A stretch of DNA of 35,873 bases from assembly GCA_029339195.1 (NCBI GenBank), contig JAPTJF010000564.1, positions 1-35,873 of the forward strand, written 5' to 3'. Positions 12,001-21,800 of this stretch are shown piece after piece; position 1 is the stretch's first letter, and every line of letters begins with the position of its first letter. The position numbers and the translations under genes were made by a program. The notes below the pieces were generated by a model. It saw only the letters and a program-made list of their open reading frames with translations. It did not search any database and was not told the DNA's origin. The DNA is from Micractinium sp. NFX-FRZ. Lineage: Eukaryota; Chlorophyta; Trebouxiophyceae; Chlorellales; Chlorellaceae.

Positions 12001-14730
12001 GCTGTGGTCAACGCCAGCGTGCCCTGCTCCGCGCCGCCCTGCGCCCTGGGCACGCCGCAGGTGCGCCCCGGCCCGCCTGCCAACAACGAACGGATGCAGC
12101 TGCTGCTTGCTTGGCATTGGGGCCGCTCAACATGCCTGTGCAGCCTGGCCCACCCATCTTCACCTCCTCACGGCCACGTGCACCCCACCCTATCCTGTAT
12201 TGCCACCCCATCCCCCTCCCCACCCACCACGTCATCCCTTGCCCTGCGGCACCCCATCCACCGCATCTGTGCCCACCTCTTCCTACCCCGGTAGCTCCCA
12301 CCCTGGCACGCATCATCAATCCACTGACAGCCTTGTTCCTCTCCCCTCCTTCTCCGCCCCTGCAGCCCTCCTCCGCAGGCCATCACTTTGTGGCCCTCAC
12401 CGGCTTCTACGTCGTCTACCGCTTCTACCGCCTGCCCCCGCACGCCGGCGTGGCGGCGCTGGAGCAGGTGGGCAGGCAGCGCGGGGCACGCATTGAGTCG
12501 TGGGCGTTGCGCCTGTGGGGTGTGTGGCACTGCTGCTGCCAGTGGCGAGGTGCCTGTGTGTGCGAGGGGGATGACACTGCTGTTGACGATGGCGAGGGGC
12601 CTGTGTGTGTGTGTGACGCAAAGGGGCGCAGGGAATCTGATGCTGCGCGCCACGGCACAGCACCGCAGTGGCACAGGTTGCAGCGGCTGTCACAGGTGGT
12701 GGGCGAATGCTCCGTGGCCTTGCCCGCCCGTGCGCCAGGTGTCCCCACTGCGGTGCCAACACCGCAACAGCATGCCTCCCACACTGTTTGCCCTTCCCTC
12801 CGCTCTCCCCCTGCAGGCGGGGCGCCAGTTTTGCGGGCTGAGCTGGGGCGAGGTGCAGGCGCGGTTTGAGGGGGAGCTGATGGTGGAGGACTACTGCTTC
12901 AGGTGGGGAGTGTGGGGCGATGCTTTTCCTTTGGGGCCTTTGTAGCGTTTCCTAGGAACCTCTCAGTATTGGTAGGGGTTGTTAGAAGCCCTGATGGCAA
13001 GGTGGCTTCAAATGCTCCTGAAAACAACTTCAGGTTCTCTTGGAAACAAAACGTGCTGATTTCAGGGGACCTGCTGTCTATGTGTCCACTAGTAGAGGGT
13101 GCAGCTGCTGTATAGTTCGGTCAAATGCGTGTGCCGTTGGTTGAAAGACAGAACTGGGGCGCCACAGCGGCCATGTGAAGCCTGATGCCCCTAGGCAGTG
13201 CGGGAAAGCAGCAGAGCTGCGCACATGTGTTTGGCGGCTGTTGGTGCGGGGTCACTGCTGCAGTTTGGGGGAGGAGGGGCCTCACCTCGGTTGCGCCCTG
13301 CTCTCGATGTTTCCTGGATTGACCAGCGACCCAGCTGCCTGCGCTCGGCTGCGCCTGCTGACTGCTGCCCCCTGCACCCCCCGCACCTGCTCCCTGCAGG
13401 GCCCCCTACATCTCTGCGCTGGTCAGCCAGGGCCTGCTGCTGCAAGACGAACAGCTGCACATAGGTGGGTGGGTGGGTGGGTGCATGGTGGTGGCGCTGT
13501 TGGGGGGGTCGGGGGGGTGCACTCTGGTGTTTGCACCCTGTGGGTGCGCCTGCAGGGTTGAGGTGCACTGCCTGGTATGTGGCAGCCAGCCCAGGACAGG
13601 GGCGGGCAGCCGACAGTCAGAAGCACCGGGCGGCGAGCTAGCTGCACACGAGTGCCCGGCTTCTAAGGTAGTTACTGCTGAACCCTGGCTGCCCGCTTTT
13701 TCCTACCTGCTTACCCATGCCTGCCTGCCCATGCCTGCCGCCCACCTGCCTGCCTGCCTGCATCCCTGCCCGCCCGGCCGCAGGCGGCGGTGACGTGGGG
13801 TGGACGCTGGGCGCGGCGCTGGCCGAGGGGTACCGCCTGGGTGGGCTGGGGCAGGGCAGCGGCAAGCGCGTGGTGTTCAGGTGGGCCGGGCTGGGGTTGC
13901 TTAGATTGTGGGATAGGGAGGAGGCTTGCGGGCCAACAGCGTGTCCCAACAGGTCGTCACACAATTGGCGCACGTCAGTGGCCCGTTTGGCTAGCAAGAC
14001 AGTGTGGCAGGTGCAGTGCCGGGCAGCCATCTGTGCTGTACATCTCACGTGCCTGCCTCGCCCGCCCGCTGGTCCCTCCTGCAGCCGCAGCTCGTTGCCA
14101 GCCGTGCTGCTGCTCCTGGCGGGGGCCAGCGCGGCGACGGCGCTGGTGTGCCTCGCCCGCTCGCGCTGGGGGCAGCAGTGGCCCTTTGGCGGCGCTCACG
14201 GCCTGGGCTGGCTCAGCGGGCGCGGCGGCTGGCTGAGCAAGGTTCGGTCCAAGGGCTCTGCTGAGCTCACCTCCCTGGGCATCGACAGCAGCCCGCCTGC
14301 CAGCGAGCGCAGCAGCCTGGGCGGCAGCAGCGCTGGGCTGGCGGGGCTGGTGTACCCGGGGGCACTCAGCAGCAGGGGCTCCTCGCCGCTGCCCAGCGCA
14401 CACAGCGGGGGGTGGGCCACCGCACGCAGCGGCGGGCAGCACCAGTATGCCGCCACCGCTGCTGGCAGCAGCGGCGGCGCCAGCGGTAGCGCCATCATGG
14501 CGGCAGCGGCAGCGGCGGAGCCCACTTCACTGGCCGGCAGCCCCTCCTGGGCCGCACTGGTGGGGGCGCCTGGCCCCTCCTCTGAAGCAGGCGGGGGCAG
14601 CAGCGACACTGTGGTTCTGCCACCACGGGAGACCAGCTACTCCTCAAACCTGAACAGGCTGGGCAGGTCTCGCAACTTTAGCCGGCGCTCGCTGGCCACA
14701 ACAACTACCAGCCCGGAGCCGGGGGAGTGA
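9033..14730 (+). CDS. GDA1/CD39-family apyrase (NTPDase), double membrane-anchored
   Basis: Twelve exons, all in phase, give 866 aa: 9033-9089, 9265-9619, 9907-10003, 10236-10378, 10620-10751, 10960-11686, 11967-12060, 12366-12467, 12817-12902, 13400-13464, 13784-13880, 14085-14730. Apyrases hydrolyse nucleoside tri- and diphosphates in the endomembrane or outer-surface space. All five conserved regions are visible: ACR1 VLVIDAGSSGTRMYAY (about 62-76), ACR2 PVFLCGTAGLRKL, ACR3 SGTDEGVYGWIALNYLEG, ACR4 LGALDLGGSSLEVTF and ACR5 GGDVGWTLGAAL. One hydrophobic helix precedes ACR1 (about 33-54) and one follows ACR5 (about 656-676), the layout of membrane NTPDases. It is much longer than the usual 450-550 aa. 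Exon 6 carries a Gln/Ser/Ala-rich insertion of roughly 180 residues, and a Ser/Gly-rich tail of about 190 residues follows the last helix. Confidence 0.92.
9645..9659 (+). other. four-run G-quadruplex motif in apyrase intron 2
   Basis: Four GGG runs with single-T loops lie about 25 nt inside the intron, on the sense strand. Confidence 0.6.
12930..13150. other. low-GC island inside apyrase intron 9
   Basis: About 220 bp of clearly lower GC than the surrounding sequence, with A- and T-rich stretches such as GAAAACAACTTCAGG and GGAAACAAAACGTGC. No open frame or terminal inverted repeats are obvious. It could be a relic of an inserted element. Confidence 0.4.
13465..13481 (+). other. G-quadruplex motif overlapping a 5' splice site
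   Basis: The intron 10 donor of the apyrase gene reads GTGGGTGGGTGGGTGGG. Four GGG runs with 1-nt loops begin two bases into the intron, so a folded quadruplex would cover the U1 pairing site. Confidence 0.65.
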
Positions 14731-15168
14731 CTGACTGACTGATCTGTTTGTTCCCTGATCTCTTCTCCGATCCGTCCGTTACTTGGTTTTGAGAGATGCG
14801 TGCGCCCCAGGGGCTGCACGTCTCTGGAGTGTGACCGAAACCTTCTAGTGTTGTGCGGGGAAGGCAGCAGGTCATTCCAGAGCAGAAGCAGCGGTGGTCG
14901 AGTGGCTTGGCTGGTGCCATGTCAGGCAATGGGGTGGGGGGTGGCTGTCTTTGGTTTGGTGAGGGCTGAAGCTGCGTGAATCATTTTTGGGATTTGAGAT
15001 TGAGCTGGATTGGGCTGAGCTGGCGCTTCGTGCCTTCCCGGCTCCCTCCTGTTGCGCACACACTGCACCCCTGTTCTGTGCAACATGCGTTACAAACTGT
15101 GAGAGACGCGCAGTGGGCAGGAGCCTCAACAGTGGGGCATGGGGCCACCTGCGTGGCTGCCGTCGGCA
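14731..15168. other. convergent 3' spacer between apyrase and NFKBIL1-like gene
   Basis: 438 bp between two stop codons. It is lower in GC than the coding sequence. It opens with a short TGAC repeat right at the apyrase stop. No TGTAA is seen for the apyrase strand, while one is present for the opposite gene. No gene is seen here. Confidence 0.6.
15090..15094 (-). terminator. UGUAA poly(A) signal of the NFKBIL1-like gene
   Basis: The minus strand reads TGTAA about 75 bp after the stop codon at 15169, a typical chlorophyte distance. Confidence 0.65.
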
Positions 15169-16056
15169 TCACCCGCTGCCCGCCTGCTGCTCCTGCCAGG
15201 CCGCATTGATGCCCTGAGACACTTCCTGCACTCTTGCCAGGATGGCGTCTCGCTCAGCCGCTGCCAACCGGGCGCCCCACCGAGCCTCAAACTTGTCGGG
15301 ATGCCAGCGCAGGCAGGCGCGTGCATATGCCCGGCGCTGCGCACGCTGCCAGCTCGGCTGCTGGCTGGGCTGTTGCTCCTCCTTCTGCTGCCGCTGCTGC
15401 TGCTCCCGCCACTCGTGCTGTTCCAGTGCTGCCAGACCTGCCAGGTACTCTTTGCACCCCACGGTCGGCCAAGGAAAGTCTGCAAGCGGCAAGGCGTCGC
15501 TGCCGGTGGCGCCGCCCTCCAGCGCCCCCCACCGGCGCTCGCTCTGCTGCACCGCACGCAGCCACAGCCGGGCCTGCGCCTCGCTGCCAACCTCCCCATT
15601 GCCGCTGTCCCCACACGGCAGCTGCCGCTCCGTGCCGCCGCGTCCATCCTCCTGCCACCCTTGTCCTCCGCCCCAGGCATGCTGCTGCTGCATTTTAGCC
15701 CTCAGGGCATCCTCCTCTAGCTGCTGGCGCAGCTGCTGCTTTGCACGAAACGCTGCCAGCAGCTCCGCCTGCGCCGCTGCCTCTGCCCGCAGCGCCGCGC
15801 CATGGCGGGCTGCCTGGCTCCGAGCCAGGAAGCGCTCCTCCTCGCTGTCGTAGCTGCGGAGCGGACAGAGACCGCATGGGGCGAAGGAATGGCGACGGTT
15901 GGTGGGGTGGAGAGGAGTGGCCGGGCGGTGCCGCCACATGCTGCGCACCATGCAGGCGGGCGGGTGACACTGTGGGGGTCTCTACCTGTCGTCGCTCGAC
16001 TCTGCAGCTTCAGCATTGCGTGCCGATGCGCTGGGTGCTTGCGCTCGTGCCGGCAT
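15169..16056 (-). CDS. NFKBIL1 (IkBL)-like protein, C-terminal domain only
   Basis: Two exons, 15986-16056 and 15169-15853, give 251 aa. The codon split over the junction yields SSDDSYDSEEERF. The C-terminal third carries the hallmark of the NF-kappa-B-inhibitor-like-1 family: CLRWHPDKFEARWG, then ERDAILARVQEVSQGIN. In animals and plants this lies at the end of the protein. It resembles a J-domain HPD stretch but lacks the rest of a J domain. The middle is a Gln/Glu/Arg-rich helical region, probably coiled. There are no ankyrin repeats, unlike the animal protein, but plant and algal relatives are also short. The animal protein is linked to mRNA processing and immune regulation; its role here is unknown. 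The start ATG lies in a hairpin loop (16043-16071). Confidence 0.78.
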
Positions 16057-16071
16057 GGAGCCGGCACGAGC
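16043..16071 (-). promoter_or_regulatory. perfect hairpin with the start codon in its loop
   Basis: Eleven-bp arms GCTCGTGCCGG (16043-16053) and CCGGCACGAGC (16061-16071) are exact reverse complements around a 7-nt loop. On the minus strand the loop contains the ATG (16056-16054) of the NFKBIL1-like gene. The 3' arm of the mRNA hairpin is made from codons 2-5. It could slow initiation. Function is inferred. Confidence 0.6.
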
Positions 16072-16409
16072 AGGCAGGAGGCGGTCAAAGTTGGGGAGCC
16101 AGCACGCTTATGCGCTTCTCTTGCAAAACTGGGATCTTGGTGATGTCAGCAAGCCTGTGAGTGTGCGGCGGTGCAGCAAGGCCCAATGCAGGGCCCAAGT
16201 GGGCATCAAGGCCATGTCGGCGTCTGCAGCCATACAAGGATGAGAGCGCAACGCCGACATCGCCTCGTCTTGAGCAAGGTTTCGGACCACGATCTTGAAC
16301 CACAAGCCTTTGCCTGCTTCTGAGCAAGCCACCCGCACTTTGAGCTTGCCTGCGCTCGTGCAGCGAAGCGGAGCGTTGGGAGCGCTGCAAGGCCAGGGGT
16401 CCTGCATAA
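16057..16409. promoter_or_regulatory. divergent spacer between NFKBIL1-like and membrane-protein genes
   Basis: 353 bp between two outward-facing start codons, expected to hold both promoters and 5' UTRs. No TATA box or coding feature is recognised. Confidence 0.55.
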
Positions 16410-18321
16410 ATGCGGAGGCGGGAGCGGCATGACGTGGGGGAGGGGGCGGCTCCCTGGCCGGCGGCACCGCCAGCGGCCGCAATACCGGCGGCACGGCAGC
16501 CAGGGCAGGCAGCGCCGCCGCCAGACGAGCAGCAGCATGATGGGCGCCCGCAGCAGCAACAGCAGAATCATGCACGTGAAGGGCAGGCGGCTGAGGAGCA
16601 GCTGCGCCACATTGCCGCTATGAGGGCCGCTTTCCAGCGCAGCCAGGCCACCGCCTATGCACAGGTGCATGCAGTGTGGGAACAGCGCAGAGGCGTGCAC
16701 TCATATGGATGGCAACACAGTGACGCAAGATCAGCATGCATTGTGTGCCTGGCTGTGCTCTTGTGCATTTGAAGCGTCCGCCGTCGTGGCGCCACCCCTT
16801 CCCCCTGTTGCACCCTCTCAGCCTACCCGCCGCCCCACCGAAGCCTCCCCCTGTCCCCCCTGCACCTCACCCCTCGCAGTGGGACCTATGGGCAGGCATC
16901 AGCCTGTCCGTGCTGCTGCTGCTGGCGCTGCCCAGCAGCATGCAGCGCCAGCACTGGCGCGCGCAGCTGGGCGCTTTCCTGGCAGAGGCCTCCCTGCGCA
17001 TCGTGCCAGCCTGGCTTGCCACCCTCTGCTGGCACTGGTACATCCCGCACCGCACCCCCATCGTGGCAGCCTGCCGCCTGGCCAGCGTGGTGCTGCCCCG
17101 CCTGGTGCTGCCGCCGGCTGCGCCCGTGGGCGACTGGGGCGGCTGGCCCCAGTTCCTGCTGTTCACCCGCGCCCTGGGGGTCAACACGCTGCCCTGGCTG
17201 GCGCGCCTGCCCTTCAAGGTGGGTGCGGTGGGGGTGCGGGGCGGGGTGGCCACCCGTGGTGCTGGCATCTGGTGTGGGGCGAGGTGCAGTGAGGAGGGAC
17301 CGGGCCCTGGCCGTGCCGAGGTGCAACGCGAGTGCTGGTCTGCCAGGCTGGCCCCATGCTCGCCTGCTTGCTGGCCCAGCATGCGCACCCCCCCTGCCGG
17401 TCCCAGCCGCCGCCCTGCCACACCATGCCTGCCCCCTGCCCTGCTGTGCTGTGCAGTGGTTTGCGTGGGTGCACCTGATTGGGCTGGCGGATGCCGTGAG
17501 GGCCAGCATGGAGGTGTGCAGCTCCCCCGCCTTCTCCGGCCTCACGGCGCAGCACCAGTACGCCGCTGTGTCGCGCGGCGCCAGGCTCCTGTCTGCCCTC
17601 ACCCCCATGCCCGACCTCCGGGGAGGCGCAGGTGAGCGACGGGGCGAGGCAGGGGTGGGGTGGAAGGGGGCAGTGAATGAGCGGTTGCACAAAGCTGGTT
17701 TGGTTGAACCTGGATAGGCCAGGTGCCCCGCATGCCAAGGCTGGTGGTCAGGTGCCCGCCTCGCAACCAGCAGCATCAACCTCCCGCCCGCTGGCATTGC
17801 ACCGGCCCTGCCACGCCCAGCAGCCGCGCCTGCTGCCTTGCCCGCCCTGCCACCCCACCCAGCACACGCCCCCTCACTCCTAGCCGGTTGGCTGGCTGCC
17901 CCCGCCCCGCCCGCCTGCAGCCCACCCGAGCTGCCTGGAGGCCATGGCCGACGCCGCAGGGGGCGCGGCGGGCCCGCCCCTGGGCGTGTGCGCGTGCTGC
18001 CAGATGGCCATCTGGCTGCTGTGCTCCCTGGGCTATGCCTTCCCGCTGGCCTGCCAGTACCTGGCCGAGGCCGCCAGCCGGCAGGCCTTCTACCGCCGCC
18101 ACTGCCGCCGGGCCGGCTGCAACAGCTGCGCCGCCAGCAAGGGCGTGGATCTTCCGGTGCTGGGCGCCACCGCCGCCCTCATGCTGGCCGGCTTCTGCGC
18201 GGTGACCTGGCAGCTCAGCGCGAGCCTGTTTGTGCCGCGCGGCGCTGAGCTGGCGGGCACGACGGGCGCGGCGCTGGCCGGCGCGTGCAGCCTGCCTGGC
18301 GGGTGCGCCGGCAGCTTGTGA
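16410..18321 (+). CDS. polytopic membrane protein of unknown function
   Basis: Four exons, 16410-16664, 16880-17218, 17457-17631 and 17921-18321, are in phase and give 389 aa. The ATG is preceded directly by an in-frame TAA, which fixes the start if there is no earlier exon. The first 85 residues are Pro/Gln/Ala-rich and hydrophilic. Hydrophobic segments then follow: SLSVLLLLALP (about 90-100), VPAWLATLCWHWYIP (about 125), FAWVHLIGLADAV (about 200), MAIWLLCSLGYAFPLA (about 283-300) and ATAALMLAGFCAV (about 345). The C-terminal half is Cys-rich, with CACC, a CRRAGCNSC cluster and two late cysteines in CSLPGGC, which suggests disulfides or metal binding. Exon 2 has a Trp-rich GDWGGWP turn. I do not recognise the family. 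Confidence 0.68.
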
Positions 18322-18811
18322 CGCCAGCTGGCGGGCTGCTGCCAGCGTCCCACGCAGAAGCAAGCCGTGACAGAGGGGGAGAGTGTTCCGTTTCCGCCTT
18401 GATGCTTTTCACTACCGCACTGCGGTGCGCCGCCCGTGTCCTGCTCCTGGATTGTGACTTCAATGTCTTGCTTGCTGATGCCCTGTCCTCTCCCCACAAC
18501 ACACATCCCTTCCAAACCCAGCTCCTCATCTCTTCACTCAAGTCGATGCCCCGTGGCCCATGCGCCTGTTTCCCCCAGGCCTGCACCCTCGACTTCACAC
18601 ACCACTTCCCCAATGCTTGTTGCCGGCTGGCACGCCCCTCCAGCCTTTTGGTGTCCACATACTTTAGGCGCGTCAAGTCACATTGTTTGTTGATGTCATA
18701 CACACGCACGGCTGCTGAGCAGCTGCAGCCTCTCAAGGCTACGGGAGTCGGGGCAGGGCAGAGGGGTCTGAGCTGGTGTGGGTGGGCTGGGCAACACGCC
18801 TCCGGGGGCGC
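18322..18811. other. convergent 3' spacer
   Basis: 490 bp between the stop codons of the membrane-protein gene and the Ssf1 gene, with GC lower than in the exons. No TGTAA is seen for either strand and no gene is apparent. Confidence 0.55.
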
Positions 18812-21800
18812 TCACTTCCTCTTCCCCTTGCCAAAGCCGCCGCCGCCGCCGCCGCCTCTCACGGTGACCCTCATCTTGGGGCCGGCACCGCCGCCCCTGC
18901 TGCCGCGCCCGCCGCCTCTTCCGCCTCCACCCCGGCCACGGCCGCCGCCACCGCCGCTGCCGTCGTCGTCCCGCTGCTGCCTGAAGCTGCCACGGCCGCC
19001 GCGGCCACGGCCGCCGCCGCTGCCGCCGCCGTCGTCGTCCTGCTGCCGCTTGAAGCCGCCACGGCCGCCACGGCCGCCACGGCCCCCACCGCCGCCGCCG
19101 CCATCCTCATCATCATGCTGCTGCTGCTGCTGCTGGGGCGCCGCCGGCTCATAGCTGTCATCCTCCTCCCGCTGCCGCTTGAAGCCGCCGCCCCTCCCGC
19201 CGCCCCGGCCGCCGAAGCGGCCGCCGCGTCCGCCGCGTCCGCCGCCGCGCCCAAAGGTGCCGGCCCGGCTGCTGCCCTTGAGCCCCACCATGTCCTCTGG
19301 GTCCGCACCCACCTGCAGGGCGCAGAATGTGGCCAGGGTGGGCAGGTGAATGACAGCCAGTGGGGGAGGCTGGGGCGAGCCAGGGAGCGAGTGTGTGTGC
19401 AGCAAGCACAGGCGCAGCCCAGTACTGCGCCCACCAGCCAACAGGAAGCCCGCTCAGAGCGCAATGCGACAGGGAGAATGCAACAGGCAGCCCTCCTGCT
19501 CACCTCCTGCTTGTACCGCCCAGTACTACGCCCACCAACCAACAGGAAGCACGCTCAGAGCGCAATGCAACAGGGAGAATGCAACAGGCAGCCCTCCCGC
19601 TCACCTCCTGCTTGTACCACTCGACGTCGTCGTCGTCGCTGCCGCCCTCGCGCGCCTCACCCTCGGCCCGCTCCTCCCACCACTGCGGCCCCCGCTTGCC
19701 CCGCTTGGCCGCCGCCTCTTCTGCCACTTCCCGCGCCTTGCGCTTCATGTCCTTCTCCTTGCGCCGCACATTCTCCTCCTGCGCAGTGTGGGGGAGGGGG
19801 GGAGGGCACGGTTGAGCGTGGCCAGGGGGAAGAGCTGTGTGCGCAGCAAGAGCTTTGCACCCAAAGGCGCGGGGCAGCGGGAAGCGAGTGCACTGCCACA
19901 AGGCGCAGCAAGAGCACATGCTGCACTGCACTTCTTGCAAGAAGGGGCTGCCAAGCTGACTCGCAATCCAGGGCGCTGCCGCGCCAGGCGCTGCCAAGCG
20001 CCCGAGCACGACGTGGCAGGCAGGAACCCTGCAGGAGCTCCGCCTAGCCGATCCCTGCGCACCTGCCGCTCCTGCCGGAAGTCCGGCAGCATGTCGCCGC
20101 ATCCCTCCTGACGCTCCCACCCGGCAACCTCCCTCCCCCCGCCCCCTTCCACTCCCTGCATCCCACCTGCTGCTTGCGCCGCGACTCCCGCAGCGCCTCA
20201 CGCTCATCCCACTCCTCCTGCTGCTCCGCCGCCTCCCGCTCGCTGCGCTGCTGGTACTTGTGGAACAGGATGCGCCCGTCGCACAGGCCCTCCTCAACCT
20301 TGACCACCTCCAGCTCCAGGCGGGGGCCCACCTGCGCGGCACCGGGTGGGGGTGGGGCAGAGGCAGGCAGAGGCAGGAGTAAGAGTGCCGCACGGTTTGA
20401 GACCTGATACAGGTGGGGGGAGGGCAGAGGCAGGCAGGGGCAGGAGTGCAACAAGGTGAGACATGAGACACTTGCAAGCGCGCTCGTGAGCACAGCACGA
20501 GCAGCACAGCACACTCCCGGCGCACACGAGGCCTCCATTAAGCACGCATGCTCGAGCACGGAACTGGCAGCCTCCAGCACCACGCCCGAGGCCGCCTTGA
20601 AAGGAGCACACAGGCGGCGCACCTCGTAGAGGCGCACACGCGACTGGCGGGCGCCCGCCTTGGCCCCCGCCTCCGCCGGCAGCTCAACACGCGACTGCTC
20701 AGCCTCCTCCCCCTCGCTCTCCTGCAGGGGTGGGTGGGTGGGTGGGTGGGTGGGGAGGGCGGGAATGGAGCCGTCGGCAAGCAGCAGCAGAGTGCTGCTT
20801 TCCTGTCCTTCTCCCGCCCGCCACCACCTCGTCTCGCCCAACACCAACAGCCGTCCCCACCCACCACATTCCCCGCCCCCGCCTTCATCGACCTGTGACC
20901 GCTGCGCGCGACGAGCTCTGCCCTGCCAACCAGGCAAACACACACGACTGTGAAGCAAAGCCGGACTGACTGTGAAGCCACGCCGGAGTGACTTTGCAAG
21001 CAAGCCGGGCTGACTGTGAAGCAGAGTGGGACTCACCGAGCCGTAGCCGCTGCGCGTGAGGAACTCTGCCACGTCTGCCATGCGCCCCATGTCGGGCAGC
21101 TCCTTGCGCGCCAGCAGGCTCTTCAGGTTCTTGCTGCACCAGGGGAAGGGGGGGTGAGTGGGCAAGGGCATGTTAAGGGCATGTGGCTTGCGGGGGCGAG
21201 CACAATGTGTCAACGGCTGTTGGGCCCCTGCTCTCCCCTCTCTTGTTGCCACCATGGGGGGCCTGCCGGCGGGCCCTGGCAGGCCCCCCAGGATCGTGCC
21301 GCACAGCGCAGTAAGGGTGCGGTGCGACTTCAGCCATTCTTAAAGGGGCGCCTGCAATGTCCAGCGGAATACGTAGAGAGCGGGCGGCATGCAGGAGGAC
21401 GCCTGTGGGCCGGCCAGGCAGCCAGCCAGCCACCCAGTCCATGCCTCCTGCAGCCCTGCACCCCTGCACCCGTGCCGCCGCTGCCCGGCCCCGCGCGGCG
21501 CCCACCTGACGCCGGAGGGCGCGACTGCTATGGAGTAGTGCCGCATGCTGATGCGCCCCGTCTCCTTGCTGTAGTCCAGCAGCAGCACGCGCTGCATGGG
21601 CAGGAGGGGGTGATTGGGGAGGGGAGGGGGTGAGGTGGAATGAGAGGGTTGAACAGCAGCACGCGTCGTGCGGCGGGAGGGTCAAGGAGAGCGGGAGGGG
21701 GCGAGGTGGAGAGGGGATGAAGGGGGGGAAGCAGAGCAGCAGCACCCGCTTCCTTGCTGCCGTCAAGCAGCCGAGCCCTCTGAAGGGAAAGAGAGGGTGA

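Noticed and set aside
15303..15353. HPDKF as a DnaJ chaperone J domain
   Set aside because: The flanking helices match the NFKBIL1 C-terminus; the rest of a J domain is absent.
18776..20047. 423-codon plus-strand frame rich in Ala and Pro
   Set aside because: It is the mirror of the Gly/Arg-rich tail and other exons of the minus-strand Ssf1 gene.
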